From: Gnetum montanum
Lineage: Eukaryota > Streptophyta > Gnetopsida > Gnetales > Gnetaceae
DNA: 64,000 bases
Assembly: GCA_015680685.1 (NCBI GenBank)
Contig: MNCI01001036.1
Span: 22,373-86,372 of the forward strand
Direction of reading: 5' to 3'
Shown here: positions 1 through 10,887 of the stretch, in pieces
How positions within the stretch are numbered: position 1 is the stretch's first letter
Layout of the letters: every line of letters begins with the position of its first letter
Translations under genes and position numbers: made by a program
Notes under the pieces: model-generated
The model's database searches: none
Seen by the model: only the letters and a program-made list of their open reading frames with translations
What the model was told of the DNA's origin: nothing

Positions 1-522
1 GCACCATTATAAGAAATCCTTGAAAGAAGTTTCTATAGTGAAACATTAGCTTGAGATGTTTGTAGAGGGTTTGGGCTTACGTTCTGCATTCGATACCTTT
101 GCGGAGAACACCATAGTTGAGATGGAATCTCCTAAGAGGGTTATTACCACTGCTTTTGGGGAAGTTACTGTGGGTGAATTTCCTCTAAAACGTCTAGTCT
201 GGTCGGCTGTTGATAAGGGAAAGGCCTTGGCAGACGTCGACCTAGGCCTTGGTGAAACAGATTGGGCTAGTGTTTCGGAGGAAGAAATCCTTCATCGATT
301 GGAGTTCAATTTGGGGAGATCTCCTATGGTAAGTATTCTATGAAATTGATTTGCTAAAGGATGTTTGAAATTTTGACGCTCTCTTATTCTTACATTGGTT
401 GTCTCATCTTGTATTTTCAGGGTGAAGGCGGCAATGATGCTCAAGAAGCTGGTTCCAGTGGAGCCGATGCCCCTGACGCTGGTGGATCTAAAGGGGACGA
501 TCCTCTTGCCCCAGATGCTTAG
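1..522 (+). CDS. 3' end of antisense gene of Tat-like element copy 1 (two exons, 5' part outside window)
   Basis: This is the C-terminal part of the antisense gene seen complete at 24,301-28,886. The coding exon runs to 328. A GT-AG intron follows (329-420, GTAAGT donor, TTTTCAG acceptor). The last exon is 421-522 and ends in TAG. The exon boundaries and the acidic, Gly/Ala/Asp-rich tail match copy 2. Here the frame is open through the segment beginning MFVEGLG, where copy 2 carries a one-base shift. The product is the end of a coiled-coil protein of unknown function. It lies tail-to-tail with the gag-protease gene on the other strand. The splice sites are read directly from the sequence; expression is inferred. 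Confidence 0.7.
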
Positions 523-715
523 TTTTTTTTTGTTTTTAGTTTTATCTTCGGAACTATGTTAACTCAAATTGATACGGGAATTGTAACTTGAAAACTTTGA
601 GATGAATGGAAAAAATTGACACATATAATTGTGCAGCATTGCATGTATAAATATTTTTTGTTGATTTTGAGTTTGATTGCACACACGACATGACAATGTA
701 AAATATTTTGATTTA

Positions 716-740
716 TATATATATATATATATATATATTG
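716..740. repeat. (TA)n microsatellite
   Basis: This is a run of about twelve TA units in the 3' flank of the antisense gene. It is absent from the equivalent place in copy 2 (about 28,990-29,050), so it expanded after the copies separated. Confidence 0.9.
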
Positions 741-800
741 TTCTAAGTGTAATATGCAGATGTAATTACAAGAGGAGAAACGAAGCACAAGTATGTGATC

Positions 801-1075
801 TAGTTTAAGGCCATTTCGGGCCTCTATGCATAGTTTAAGGCCATTTCAGGCCCCATTGTAAACAAGTAACGTTTCGTACAACGTGGATGGGTTTCTTGGT
901 TGATCGACCATTTCTGATTGTGGCTAGTTTTATGTCATTGCGGACATGCTAGTTTAATGTCTTTTCGGACAAGGAGTGTGGTTTAATGTTTTTGTCTTTT
1001 CTTCCTTTTTGTTTTTTTGTTGTTTTTATGTGTTTTTTTTCTGAGTTGTTATAGTTTAACGTCGTTTCAGACTGG
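801..1075. repeat. AGTTTA-hairpin repeat cluster, copy 1, between antisense gene and protease
   Basis: There are about five spaced units, each made of AGTTTA (or AGTTTT) followed by a 4-5 bp stem around a 6-nt loop. Examples are AGGCC-ATTTCG-GGCCT at 808-823 and ATGTC-ATTGCG-GACAT at 932-947. The stem sequence changes from unit to unit but stays self-complementary. The cluster fills most of the gap between two convergent genes. The same cluster occurs at 29,128-29,400, and related ones at 19,920-20,385 and 23,732-23,885. Confidence 0.7.
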
Positions 1076-1086
1076 TTGAGATGGTA

Positions 1087-3171
1087 TTATTTTAGTAATT
1101 TTTTAATTTTCTTCTTTTTAATGTTAGGCGATGTGTCAACGGGTATAATTATGTATTCAGCGTCCCCTTCACTGATTACGTTAAATGGTAATTCGGCCCA
1201 AGGGATGTCTGATGGAATGGCTTCTGTGTTAGTGTTTTCAGATGTTTCGGCATTTGTTATGAGTTCTGTGTTAGTTTCTATTTGAGATGGCGCATGTACA
1301 ATGTTAGATGCAGGTGTTTCCGTTTTAGGTGGATCCTGTTTCGTGTTTAAAGGCTTATTGCTTACCAGTTGTCGCGCATTTTTATCATTTTGTTTAGGCT
1401 CCTCAAGCTCGACCTCTGAGCCTTGGTTCACGTCTACGTGTGATGAAATGATAGGCGTAGCAGCCTCCCCATGTATAATGATTTCGCTGCCTTCATAAGG
1501 CAGGTGGATCTCTTGGTGTACAGGGGAGGAGACTGCTTTTAGTTGGGCCAACCAGGGTCTCCCTAGTATTAAGTTGAATCCTGACATTTCATCGATCACT
1601 AGGAAATCAGCGGACGTGGGAAATTGATCCCCCACTATGAAGTCTAAGGTCACTGTGCCTTTGACCATCACGCGTGACCCGCTAAATGATTTTAAACATG
1701 TAGTCGCAGTCGGTTTGATTGACTCCGTTAGCCCTAGCTGTTCAACGATTGGGTATGGTACCACGTTCGTAGCGGCTCCATCGTCTACGTGGACCCTATG
1801 TATCTTGAACTGGTTCATGCGTATCGTTATGAACATGGGGGTTGTTGTCACCTCCCTTGTTTTCTTATCTATCTTAATATTGTCATTATGGAAGCTTAAT
1901 GGTTTAGGAGTTGTTCCATGAGGCGAGTACATTACTGCATGAATGGAGGGTTTGTTTGGAGGCAAGTCCTCGCTTACTAGGATCGACGTCAACATACGTA
2001 CCAAAGCTTCACGATGTGTTTGCGATGTTAGAACCAGGTCATACAAGCTCAGTGAAGTGTTCTTTTGCTTCAATGCTTGGGTGACTTGTGTCAAAGCTGT
2101 TGTGAAGTCTCTACTGTTGTGGACGTTTTTATCGACGATGACTGGGTCCATTGGGCCCAACAGTTTTATTTCGTGTTTTTTTGATTTGTCATTTTTTCCC
2201 GGAGCTGTTGTTTTAGATGGTTCATGTTTTTTAGATGATTCACTTTCGTTGCCTGCGTTTGGTGGGTTGTTAGGTGACGACATGGGTACCGAGTTAAGTC
2301 GAGTGGGCTTAGGTGGCCCCACAATGAGCCGTTGGTGTTCCTTCTCCACACGTTCACGCGTAAGCCTATCTGCTAAGTGTTCTCGTGTGTGGCGTGGAGG
2401 TTGGGCTGGTCTTGGAGCCTCAGATTGCCCTGGGATTTGCACCACATATGGGGCTGGGTGGAGTTGCGGTTGGACAGTCAGATGCGATTGGTTAGAAGGC
2501 TGGCCAGGTACCCTAATGACGTAGGGGTTAGGTTCGCCTTGCGTTTGTGAGGTGGAGGTTTGGTAATTATTAGGACTTTCGGGTATCCTAATGACATACG
2601 AGGTTGGTTTTGGCGAAGGTTGGACCTCTGCTGTTGCGAATGCTGGTGGTACTCGGACTACGAAAGGGGCAGGCCGAGTAGAAGTGGTTGGTGCATTTGA
2701 GGGAATGACAGGAGGGACACGCACCATGTATGGTTTGTTGTGTGTCATGGTGTTAGATGTCGCTACAGCTGGAGGCATCTGAACAACATATGGCTGCTGT
2801 GGAGCATGCGGTGGTTGGGGCATAGATGTGGATGCAGGAGCAGGAACGCGAACTATAAATGGCCTGTTAGATGTTTGTTGTGTACACTTAGGGTAGATGG
2901 TGTTAATGTTGGGTGTTTCGGAATCATCATCAAGGTAGATTGTATTGATGACGTACGACGCCTCCTTGGTGTTCAGGGGGTCTTTATACACCCCCATGGC
3001 TTGATTCTGCGGTTGGATCGGGTTGGCCTCGTCAAAGGTGATTTGGCCGTCGTCGATCATCCGCTGTATATCCTGTTTTAAAGTGAAATAATAATCCGTG
3101 CCCGTGCCTGTTGCATTGATGATAATCGCAGAAGCAATCCATTCTAAAGCCTTTGGGCATTGGAGGCTCAT
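1087..3171 (-). CDS. gag C-terminal region and aspartic protease of Tat-like element copy 1
   Basis: This is an open stretch of 694 codons. The first 30 or so residues are out of frame relative to copy 2, so the true gag-protease frame enters through a frameshift near the zinc finger. Residues about 100-250 hold seven degenerate copies of a P-Y/F-V-V-R-V-P motif in a Pro/Gln-rich linker. A basic, charged segment follows. A retropepsin-type domain comes next, with VDDGAATNVV (an Asp-containing active-site loop, in place of the usual D-T/S-G) and the C-terminal ILGRPWL motif. The frame ends in a Lys-rich tail at a stop just before the hairpin repeats. In related elements this product processes Gag and Pol. 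RT is not adjacent here: the antisense gene lies in between. Confidence 0.85.
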   Translation of the reverse strand: MSLQCPKALEWIASAIIINATGTGTDYYFTLKQDIQRMIDDGQITFDEANPIQPQNQAMGVYKDPLNTKEASYVINTIYLDDDSETPNINTIYPKCTQQTSNRPFIVRVPAPASTSMPQPPHAPQQPYVVQMPPAVATSNTMTHNKPYMVRVPPVIPSNAPTTSTRPAPFVVRVPPAFATAEVQPSPKPTSYVIRIPESPNNYQTSTSQTQGEPNPYVIRVPGQPSNQSHLTVQPQLHPAPYVVQIPGQSEAPRPAQPPRHTREHLADRLTRERVEKEHQRLIVGPPKPTRLNSVPMSSPNNPPNAGNESESSKKHEPSKTTAPGKNDKSKKHEIKLLGPMDPVIVDKNVHNSRDFTTALTQVTQALKQKNTSLSLYDLVLTSQTHREALVRMLTSILVSEDLPPNKPSIHAVMYSPHGTTPKPLSFHNDNIKIDKKTREVTTTPMFITIRMNQFKIHRVHVDDGAATNVVPYPIVEQLGLTESIKPTATTCLKSFSGSRVMVKGTVTLDFIVGDQFPTSADFLVIDEMSGFNLILGRPWLAQLKAVSSPVHQEIHLPYEGSEIIIHGEAATPIISSHVDVNQGSEVELEEPKQNDKNARQLVSNKPLNTKQDPPKTETPASNIVHAPSQIETNTELITNAETSENTNTEAIPSDIPWAELPFNVISEGDAEYIIIPVDTSPNIKKKKIKKLLK

Positions 3172-5279
3172 CTGGCACCGCTAAGCTTGGATTCTGAATG
3201 AGCTGACAAAACCGTTCGTGTCTCTAGATGGCCGCGGGGGATAACTGTTTATGTTTCATCAACCCAGCTTTTAGGAGTTGATCGAAGAGCTGGGATGGCT
3301 TCATTGGTAGAGGTGTATATTGAGAGGGTTATTTCCTCTCGAAATTTTGCGTATGGTTCGTTGTTGGGTTCTGCGATGATGATGCTTCCGATGCAGTTAT
3401 GGGACTGGGTTTATTATAGTTAGTAGGGGGTACAGGCGACTTATTTTGGTGTGCCATGCTTGCTTGTTGCACTCCTGCCATCGCTACTATAGTTTTTTTA
3501 GCCTTCTCTTTGTCTTTTTTAGTGTGTTGATTTCTAAAGGCTAAGTATGCAGGGTCGTGGCTGTTTTGAGTCGCCTCTTCTATGTTTTTGATTTGTACAA
3601 AAGCTTGGTTAAGGTTACGCGCGTTAAGGTAGTACAACTTGGATTTAAAAAAGTCATTAACGGCCCCTTTCAAAATAGTAAGTAGGTATGTTTGGGAGAT
3701 TGGCTCTTGTAGCTCGTTAAGAGCAGCACTCCACCTTTGAATGAATTTCTGTACAGGTTCAAGCGGTGCTTGTTTAACCTGTATGAGGCTGTCCAATGTC
3801 GCCTCGGGTTTCAAGTTATACTTGAACCGAGTCACGAACTGGTGTAACAACTCTTCCAAGGAGAAGATGGAATTCCTCGGCAGGGCCTGGTACAGTCAAG
3901 TGCTCTCCCTACGAGAGACATGGGGAACACTCGGAGAATGGCATGGGGCCATGCCTGGAGTAACGCGCATTCTAACCTAAACGTTATGAGATGTGCATTG
4001 GGGTTCATCTCCCCATTATACTTGGTTAGTATCGGCAATGATATGCCTTTGGGCAAAGTTAGAGGCGGGACGGAAGGGCTGATGGGATCATCGTGGTAGA
4101 AATCCACTACATTCAGCTCTCCGTCGGCAGCCATTTTGAGGCACTTTACCTCATTAGTTAATTCTTGCATCAGTTTTTTGGCATCCGCCCAGTCTTGGGC
4201 ACTCGGTGACATGGCAGCCTGAGGTTGTGGTATAGTGTACAAGTTAGAATGTTGTATGGTAGGTTGAAAGGCCGAAAGTTGTGCGGCCAGGGGTTGTGCT
4301 TGTGGCATGTTTAGAGGGGGTGGCATTAGGGACGACACGTTATAGGGAAAAGGTTGTTGTTGTTGTGGTTACGGCTGTACTGGGGGAACGTTGGCTGGTT
4401 GAACCATATGGGGTGGTATGTTATAGTGAGGAGGTTGATGTTGCTGTGGTTGAGTGCCTATCGCTGCCCATTGTCCAGCCACATTTTGTGAAGGAGCTTC
4501 CTGTTGGGTTACAGTGGTAGAAGGGGCCTCGTGCATTTGGATGTGGAGAATGTAGTGGGTAGACGTGGATGCTGGTATCACATGTGGAATCCCTATCACT
4601 CGAGGCGCAAAGGTTGCTCCCATGTTATTGTGCGGGGGTGGTGCTCACGAGGATGGGTCGGCTGCTGCATCGGGGATGATAGCGAGAGGGAGCGTGCTAA
4701 ATTGCGAATCAGTCGGAGGTGGAACATGAGCAAATGAGGATGTTTGCAGTGGAGGCATTTGTGCGTGGGTGAGTCTGAGGGGTTGGAGGGGGATGACTTC
4801 CCCTATTTCTGGATGAAAAATGGGGTTGACATGGTTTTGTGGACTGAGGGTGTGATAGGAGTCCTCGTGTTCTGATTGGGCCGCGAACCCATCCTCCTCT
4901 TTCGGTTGGAGATCTACTACAGGCTAATCTAACGGCTGGCTCCTTTGCAGGAGGAGTCATGTAACGAGCTCTGAGTACTATTCTGGAACAGGGATTATAT
5001 CGTATGGAGAGGGGATGAACTTGCATCCCCCCTATAGAAGAGTTCGAACTGCCTCTTCCCCTCCATTTCGGTTCGATTTACTGCCAGACCAGCTTGTATC
5101 TTCAGACATATGAAGTTATACTGGTCCTGGGTTATAATGTTAGAGGCTGGGTTCCTCCCTTGCAACCTTAAGGACCGACGGGGCCCCGCTGTGGGTTGTG
5201 CCGTGGGCTATTGGATGGCCATGGCGTCCACGACGTCAATGACTTGAGCAGTTGCAGCGGTGGTGTTTACAGGGTTCAT
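3172..5279 (-). pseudogene. gag: gag of Tat-like element copy 1, frameshifted
   Basis: Gag should start at the MNPVNT methionine (ATG at 5,279-5,277, minus strand), the position used in copy 2. Reading down the strand there is an in-frame stop after MAIQ, a Pro/Gln/His-rich N-terminal region, and then the retrotransposon gag core (LITFRLECALLQAWP ... FIQRWSAALNELQ) at about 4,050-3,600. A Lys-rich region follows, then a disrupted zinc finger near 3,100. At least three stops or frameshifts break it, so this copy cannot make full Gag. The same order in copy 2 (31,263-33,610) supports the reading. In this family Gag forms the particle that holds the RNA. Confidence 0.75.
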
Positions 5280-5868
5280 GATGATCTGTTGAGGGTGTAA
5301 CATGGTGTAGGGATGTAAAATTAGTATAAGTACAGCGTACAGTGTATAACTGCCAGTGTATAAGGACAACGTATACAGCGTATATGGGCACAGCATATAG
5401 GGTCAGCGTAGACGAGTCTACGGCGTAAGGCGTACAGCGTATACGCCAAGTAGCGTATACAGTGTCAGGGTAGAGCATAAAACAGGGTTACAGCATATAG
5501 AATGTGGTATAATGTATGGCAGCGTAAATAGAATGTGCGGCGTAGACAGAGTAGCAGGGATAAAGTTGGTGTGTAGCGTAGACGAGGCCTACAGCGTAAA
5601 GAACGTATAGCATAAATGAACAATAGCGTAACGTAAAATATGCAGTGTAAGCTTTTACAGCCTTATGTGTGGCGTAAGGAAAATCTATAGCGTAAAATGT
5701 CTAGCGTGCGTGTGGCAGCGTAGACGCTGGGGTTTTTGTGGACAAAGTCCACGTGGAGTTGGCAGCATAGATGCTGGAAGACTTGGTGAGAGTGAGTTTG
5801 GAACAGGGCAATGTAAAAGCTGATCAGTGTAGATGCTGGGGTGCGTATAGGTGAGGTTTTAGATGTAG
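5280..5868 (-). repeat. 5' leader of Tat-like element copy 1, rich in GCGTA units
   Basis: This is untranslated leader between the primer site and gag. It is packed with short units such as AGCGTAGAC, AGCGTAAA and GCGTATA spaced every 15-40 bases. The same unit family fills the leader of copy 2 (33,611-34,274). I see no gene here. Confidence 0.7.
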
Positions 5869-5886
5869 GCCCTCCTTCTAGCGCCA
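5869..5886 (-). other. primer binding site of Tat-like element copy 1
   Basis: On the minus strand it reads TGGCGCTAGAAGGAGGGC, complementary to a tRNA 3' end finishing in CCA. It lies 5 nt downstream of the LTR end. The match at 34,275 and 17,663 is exact. I do not name the tRNA, because that needs a tRNA search. Confidence 0.75.
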
Positions 5887-5891
5887 ATTTC

Positions 5892-7018
5892 TGTACCGCC
5901 CGAAATCGTCGGTCTCCGGCTGGAAGGAAACAGAGACCGTGGGATCGCAGGACGTGCATAGAAGACCCAACCTTCACCTGAGGGCGAGCTGGGATGCACG
6001 AAGGCAGAGTACCTTGGGTGGTCCGCACACGGATCAGACAAGTATTTTCCCGAATGTACACCGAAGTGTTATACGTTGGGTTATACGTAAACGACGTAAC
6101 GGGCTTGAAGCAGAGTGTAAACGGTGTAAGCAGCGTAAACAATGTGAACATAGCATAGACATAAACAAGCGTAAACAGAATACATGCAAGAATTAATGCG
6201 GACTGTAAACAACTGTAGGAAGAAAATGTAACAATGGTATTACAGAATGAAAATACATGCATAGGTCAAACACAGTTGTGAGTGGAACATAAGGCGGACA
6301 AAAGCCCCGGTGGGTGCAAGGACGACTGCGGCTGGATCGCACTGTAAGCACAACGTAGAGACTGTATGCTCAGTGTACAGGGTTGTCCAGTGTAAGAGGT
6401 TTTGGTGCTCTGGTTCTCAGCGTAATTGCTTTTTGGTATGATTTCTGATTCTGCCAGTCGCCTCCCCCCCTTGTTCAAGTGGGGAATTGGGGCTTTTATA
6501 CTGGTTGTTACTCTAGACTCGGGTTAGGAGACACGTGGCGCATTGACCAAGTGCATAAGATTTACAAATATACAATATATTACATCTGCTAGGTGTATAC
6601 GCTGTATCAGGAAGGCGTATACGCTGGGCATATACGCTGGATGAAGATGCTGTGGATGCTGGTTGATGCTGGACGTATATGCTGGGGCGTATACTCTTAT
6701 GGTTGCTGCCTTTGCCAAATCTCACTCTGTAGTGCTGTTTTTGTGTCGTCTTTGGAGGTTTCATGTTGGGCGTATGCACCTGTTGTTCCTGGTAAGTGTA
6801 CATGCGTGTACGTTGGGCGTATACGCTGAGAATTTGAGCATATACGTTGGGAACGTACACTTGGGCGTATACGCTAGAACTGCATACTTAGTGAAAATTG
6901 AGCATCTGACCTCCGAAGTTGCCATGTTTGACGCCAAATGTAGCTGTTGTCGTTTGGGGTCCCAGGGACTTGCTTGGTGTTGGACAAGTACTAAGCTCCG
7001 AATTTTGTGGTGTTTCAA
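5892..7018 (-). mobile_element. 5' LTR of Tat-like element copy 1
   Basis: The LTR is about 1,127 bp, starts TGAAACACCAC and ends GGTACA on the minus strand. The U3 part (higher coordinates) carries several GCGTATACGC palindromes or near-copies between about 6,590 and 6,880. A TATA-like box (minus strand CAGTATAAAAG) lies at 6,491-6,503. A G-box/ABRE-like GCCACGTGTC lies upstream of it at 6,530-6,539. The left edge is set by the primer site and the right edge by the break into foreign gag sequence at 7,019. Confidence 0.85.
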
Positions 7019-7684
7019 TGATGATGATGAAGGGGAAGAGGAAGGAGAACTAGCATCATCACAATGCCTACTATTGCCTCTTCAGCAATCATGACCACAA
7101 TCAAGATCTTACTTTTTGTCTACATCCCTACATTGACTTGCCCCTCTAGATCCTTCCTTGTCATTGGATCCATTTTTACCAAAACTAGGATTGTGAATTG
7201 TAGATTGCAAGTTCTAGTTTTGACCTCCTTCACTGAAGTTAAAGAGAGGAATTTCATTAAATGGAAAACCCCTAGAGAAGGATTCCCCACCAACTTGTTG
7301 GTACAACAAAAATGAAGAATCATTAAATCTTTTCCCCTTTGAAGATTCATAGCACTATTTTAGTTGTCAATCTTGTAGACATTGTACCTCTATGGAATGA
7401 TAATACTTGGCATCGGTATCTTGCACAACATACTCAGTATGACGTTCCTGAAGACCATATTGTATAAACATTTGTTGGAACATTACAGGAATAGATCGAT
7501 TAGGTGGCAACATAATGTTGCCCTCCATATTGCACCACCGCAGTTGTTCATCCTAGTGTAGGATGAAGGTGAAGTTTGGTACATACTCATCAAGATGAGC
7601 ATATACGATTTGATATTGTTGAGGCACTTCCTAATAAGCTTTATCAAACTTAGGTGGAGAATTTCTCCTATGAGAAGAAGACAT
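7019..7684 (-). pseudogene. gag: gag N-terminus of Athila-like element (host 1), interrupted by Tat-like element copy 1
   Basis: The minus strand starts with an ATG at 7,684 followed by a Ser/Arg-rich start. It then has a segment with AHLDEYVPNFTFILH, which matches the gag starts at about 12,600 and 50,070 on the plus strand. Several in-frame stops are present. The fragment ends in a Ser/Pro-rich stretch (SSPSSSPSSS) exactly where copy 1's LTR begins. The same Ser/Pro stretch lies at about 13,150 in host 2, so copy 1 inserted into this gag. The rest lies beyond the window start. Confidence 0.75.
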
Positions 7685-7825
7685 TTTATGTTAGAAAAAT
7701 AAAAATTATAGTATGCTTCTATATATTGTTGTAGTAATCTTAAGATGTGATGTGACTCTAAGGTTTATTTCACCAATTTAAATAATTTCACTAGGTCCTA
7801 GATAGCGCATGAAACAACCAAAAGG

Positions 7826-7843
7826 TCCCTAACAACAATGCCA
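7826..7843 (-). other. primer binding site of host 1 (tRNA-Asp-like)
   Basis: On the minus strand it reads TGGCATTGTTGTTAGGGA, directly after the LTR end. It is a mutated form of the plant tRNA-Asp-type site (TGGCGCCGTTGCCGGGGA). The equivalents at 12,344 and 49,840 share the same core. Confidence 0.65.
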
Positions 7844-7844
7844 A

Positions 7845-8659
7845 TGATGAGTGACAAGGTGCCCCTACATCCAACCATATGAATCACTAAGGTGTTATGC
7901 ATGATCCAATCAAATTCTATGGGCCTATAGTTCTCTAGTACATTAGCTCTTCTAGGAAGTGAAATGGATGTTGAGAATGTTTGTTGTCTTCCCAACTACA
8001 CTTGTGAGACTCAGGGATATGGTTTAAGTGTAATTGAGGTATATGATTTTTCTTATTTTATATTTTATAGATTTGATCACCTACAACAAGAATGAAGAGT
8101 AGAGTAATTTAAAATCTAATTCGTTATTGCCTATCTAGCCTAACACAAGTAGCCATCCCACTTTCTTGAACACATATAACACTACTGGGCTACCAAATGT
8201 TAAGCGTTGCTGGGTCATCAAGTACTATATATATGCTTAAAGTGGTCATGCTCATGTTCATTAATTGCTGAAAATAAATTGCTTAATTTAAATGCATTAA
8301 AGTAAAGTGCATTAAAGAAAATATTAATATATTCTTAGTGTTGCAAGGATTGTTAAAAGAGTTGATTTTATTCTTATCACACTGCTGTGCTCAAGTACAT
8401 TAGTCTTTGAACAAAGAATTGTACACACTTAGACTCCTTTTGTGGGCACTCAAAAAATATTCTAACTTTGTAGAAAATAAACTACAAGAGCTTCACTACT
8501 TTGACTAAAAAATGACCAAAAACTAATTCCAAAAATTGGAGCCCATGCACTATATTTATAGGCCAGTATATATACCTTGACATCGGATACCTAATGTTGC
8601 ATCTAGACCTTGATGTCATGTACCCGACATCAGAGTAGATGAAAAATAATGATACATCA
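7845..8659 (-). mobile_element. 5' LTR of Athila-like element host 1
   Basis: The LTR is about 815 bp. Its 3' end on the minus strand is CTCATCA, followed by the primer site. It contains the family's conserved U5/R segments (ATGGTTGG, AAGTGGTCAT, CACTTGGTAA-type words), also found in reverse at 54,852-55,713. The high-coordinate edge at 8,659 is tentative, because the other end of the element is outside the window and no target duplication can be checked. Confidence 0.65.
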
Positions 8660-10887
8660 ATAATGTTTGCATGCAACCAAATTCATTGTACCACCCTAGA
8701 AGATAATCTTAACAAGTCCTCCATTATGCTAGATGTTGGATATGGGAGGAAGGTGGTGAACATAGAGATTTATCCATTACAATCACCATTCTTTCAAGAA
8801 CATCATCACATAGTCCACTATTTATAAATCAAAAGTCATCAAGTCAAGAATGTAACTAATTTAATTTTTTGAGCATTTACATGTTGACAATAATGCATTA
8901 TGCTATTTTACATAGGGATGAATCACCATCCACATTTGAAACAACTACTCCTTGAATCAAATCAAATTCTTAATGAGGAAAAACTAAATAAAGAAACTAA
9001 GATATTAAAACATCCAAGAATTTTCATACTCAAACTATCATCCAAGAATAAGGGCATGGGGACACTTCCCCCAAACATAAGATTTCAAATAGGATAATTT
9101 GAAATATTTTCAATTTCCTTCTATGGATCATGAATTAATCCATCAAGGAATTATTGACAAAGGATCCTTGAATGAGAATCCAAATGTTTTTTCACAACAC
9201 GTGAATACAAAATGATCACATCATAACACCAAATTATAAGATTAATGGATAAAAGAATCATACAACAAAAGATACACATTGCAACAAGAAGCATCAATCG
9301 AACATATTGCATTATACTCAATGCATGATGGAATCACCATCTTAAACTAGCACAAAGATGAAATAGTAGGAGATAGAGTGTTTTTCTTACAATTCATCAT
9401 AATATACCTAGGTACATACAACTATATTATACAAATTAGAGATAATCAATAACATTCCCTTGGCACATCACATGATTTTTTACAATAAAATTTTGAGCTA
9501 GAGCATGTTTTTATTTTGTTCAAGAGTTTATCCTAACAAGAAAAAAACTTTCTCAAAATCAATCAATGTTTGAATCATTGGCAATTTTTATTTTAGGTGA
9601 TATATGAATGCATCATCTACTTGTAATAACTATTCCCATAATTAAATTTTCTACAAGAGTGAGACCAAGATCTATTTACTCATCTTTAGGCATCTTATTT
9701 GTCACTTGTAACTACTTTGCAATTTCTCAATGTGTCTTTTGCTTCAACTAAAACCTTATCTTTGATATTAAGTGTAATGAAACTACTCTTAGAAAGCATT
9801 TCTCAACATCATTCAAGAGTGAAAGTTACTAAGCCTTCCGGAGTGAACTCAATGTCAACTATGCCTTAACATCCTCAAGAACCTATAAGTATAACATTAG
9901 TACACAACACATATGTAATCCATTAGTCCATGGGTTAGAAGTATTACAAGGATTCCTTAATAATCATATAAGTAACGAAACCAATATAGCACATACATAA
10001 CCAAAGAAAGAACTAGAAACACATGAGACATTATTTCCTCAAGAGAGCTAAGATGTGTTACTATAATGCATCTAGTCCTAAAGGTTGCTCTATAGAGAAT
10101 GGCAGTGGCCTCAACATCAAAGACAAACCTCCTCCATAAGCCTACATATCCTTGTGACATAATGCATAAGAGATTAGGATCATATAGTTCTTTAGTGTTG
10201 GTTAAGATAACATAAAACTTGTAAGGATCTCCATACTTATTTTTATCCCCATTTTGGAAGGGAAGTAGCCTTCGAACCACTAATAAGGCATACTCTTTAT
10301 ATAAATTACCTTTACACTGTATTTTTTTTCATCCCTTTAGTTTTTCTATCTTGTCCATTTTATTTTCTAGGAACAAAATCTAAAATTAAAAGAAGCTAAT
10401 TAGTTTCTTACTTTCCTTAAATTTAATTGATTATGCAAACCTAACTTTCTATCTTTGGTTTTGTTTTTAATTGCAAAACATCCATTTTGCATTAACCATG
10501 TACATCCTGTAAGTATTGATAGGAAGACCTTAATAAATAAAACATCATAAAAAAACATGATTTCTAGGAAATATAGGAGCTTTTCAAATATCATTCATTT
10601 TTCTCATTAAAAAGTGCCATGATAATTATATTTTCTAGGTTGTATTGAATTTGTAATGAATAAAATCATTCTTTGTAATAATCCCATAAGTAACTTTCAA
10701 ATTAAAAGGAAAAAAAAAAATCTACCATCCTTTTAAAAAAATAATTGGAAAAGCCTCATCTAAATTATTGTTAACTTTAAATAAATTATCAAAATTAAAA
10801 ATTAAATTTTCAAAAAAAAAATCTATTTTCTATTCAAATCATAAAGGCTAGAAGCTTTATTCCAAGTAATCCATTTATCATGAATAT
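8660..10887. other. AT-rich stretch without a recognised gene
   Basis: Open frames here are short and carry no motif I can name. The longest is a minus-strand run at 9,957-10,280 (107 codons). It could be a worn fragment of another transposon, but I see no catalytic signature. Homopolymer A/T runs are frequent after 10,600. Confidence 0.6.

Noticed and set aside
1943-2524. Open plus-strand frame of 193 codons
   Set aside because: It is the complement of the Pro-rich Gag linker on the minus strand. The protein shows no family features and the equivalent in copy 2 is broken, so it is a shadow frame.
9957-10280. Possible gene fragment on the minus strand (107 codons)
   Set aside because: No motif, no homologue elsewhere in the window and no supporting neighbours; it could be chance in AT-rich DNA.
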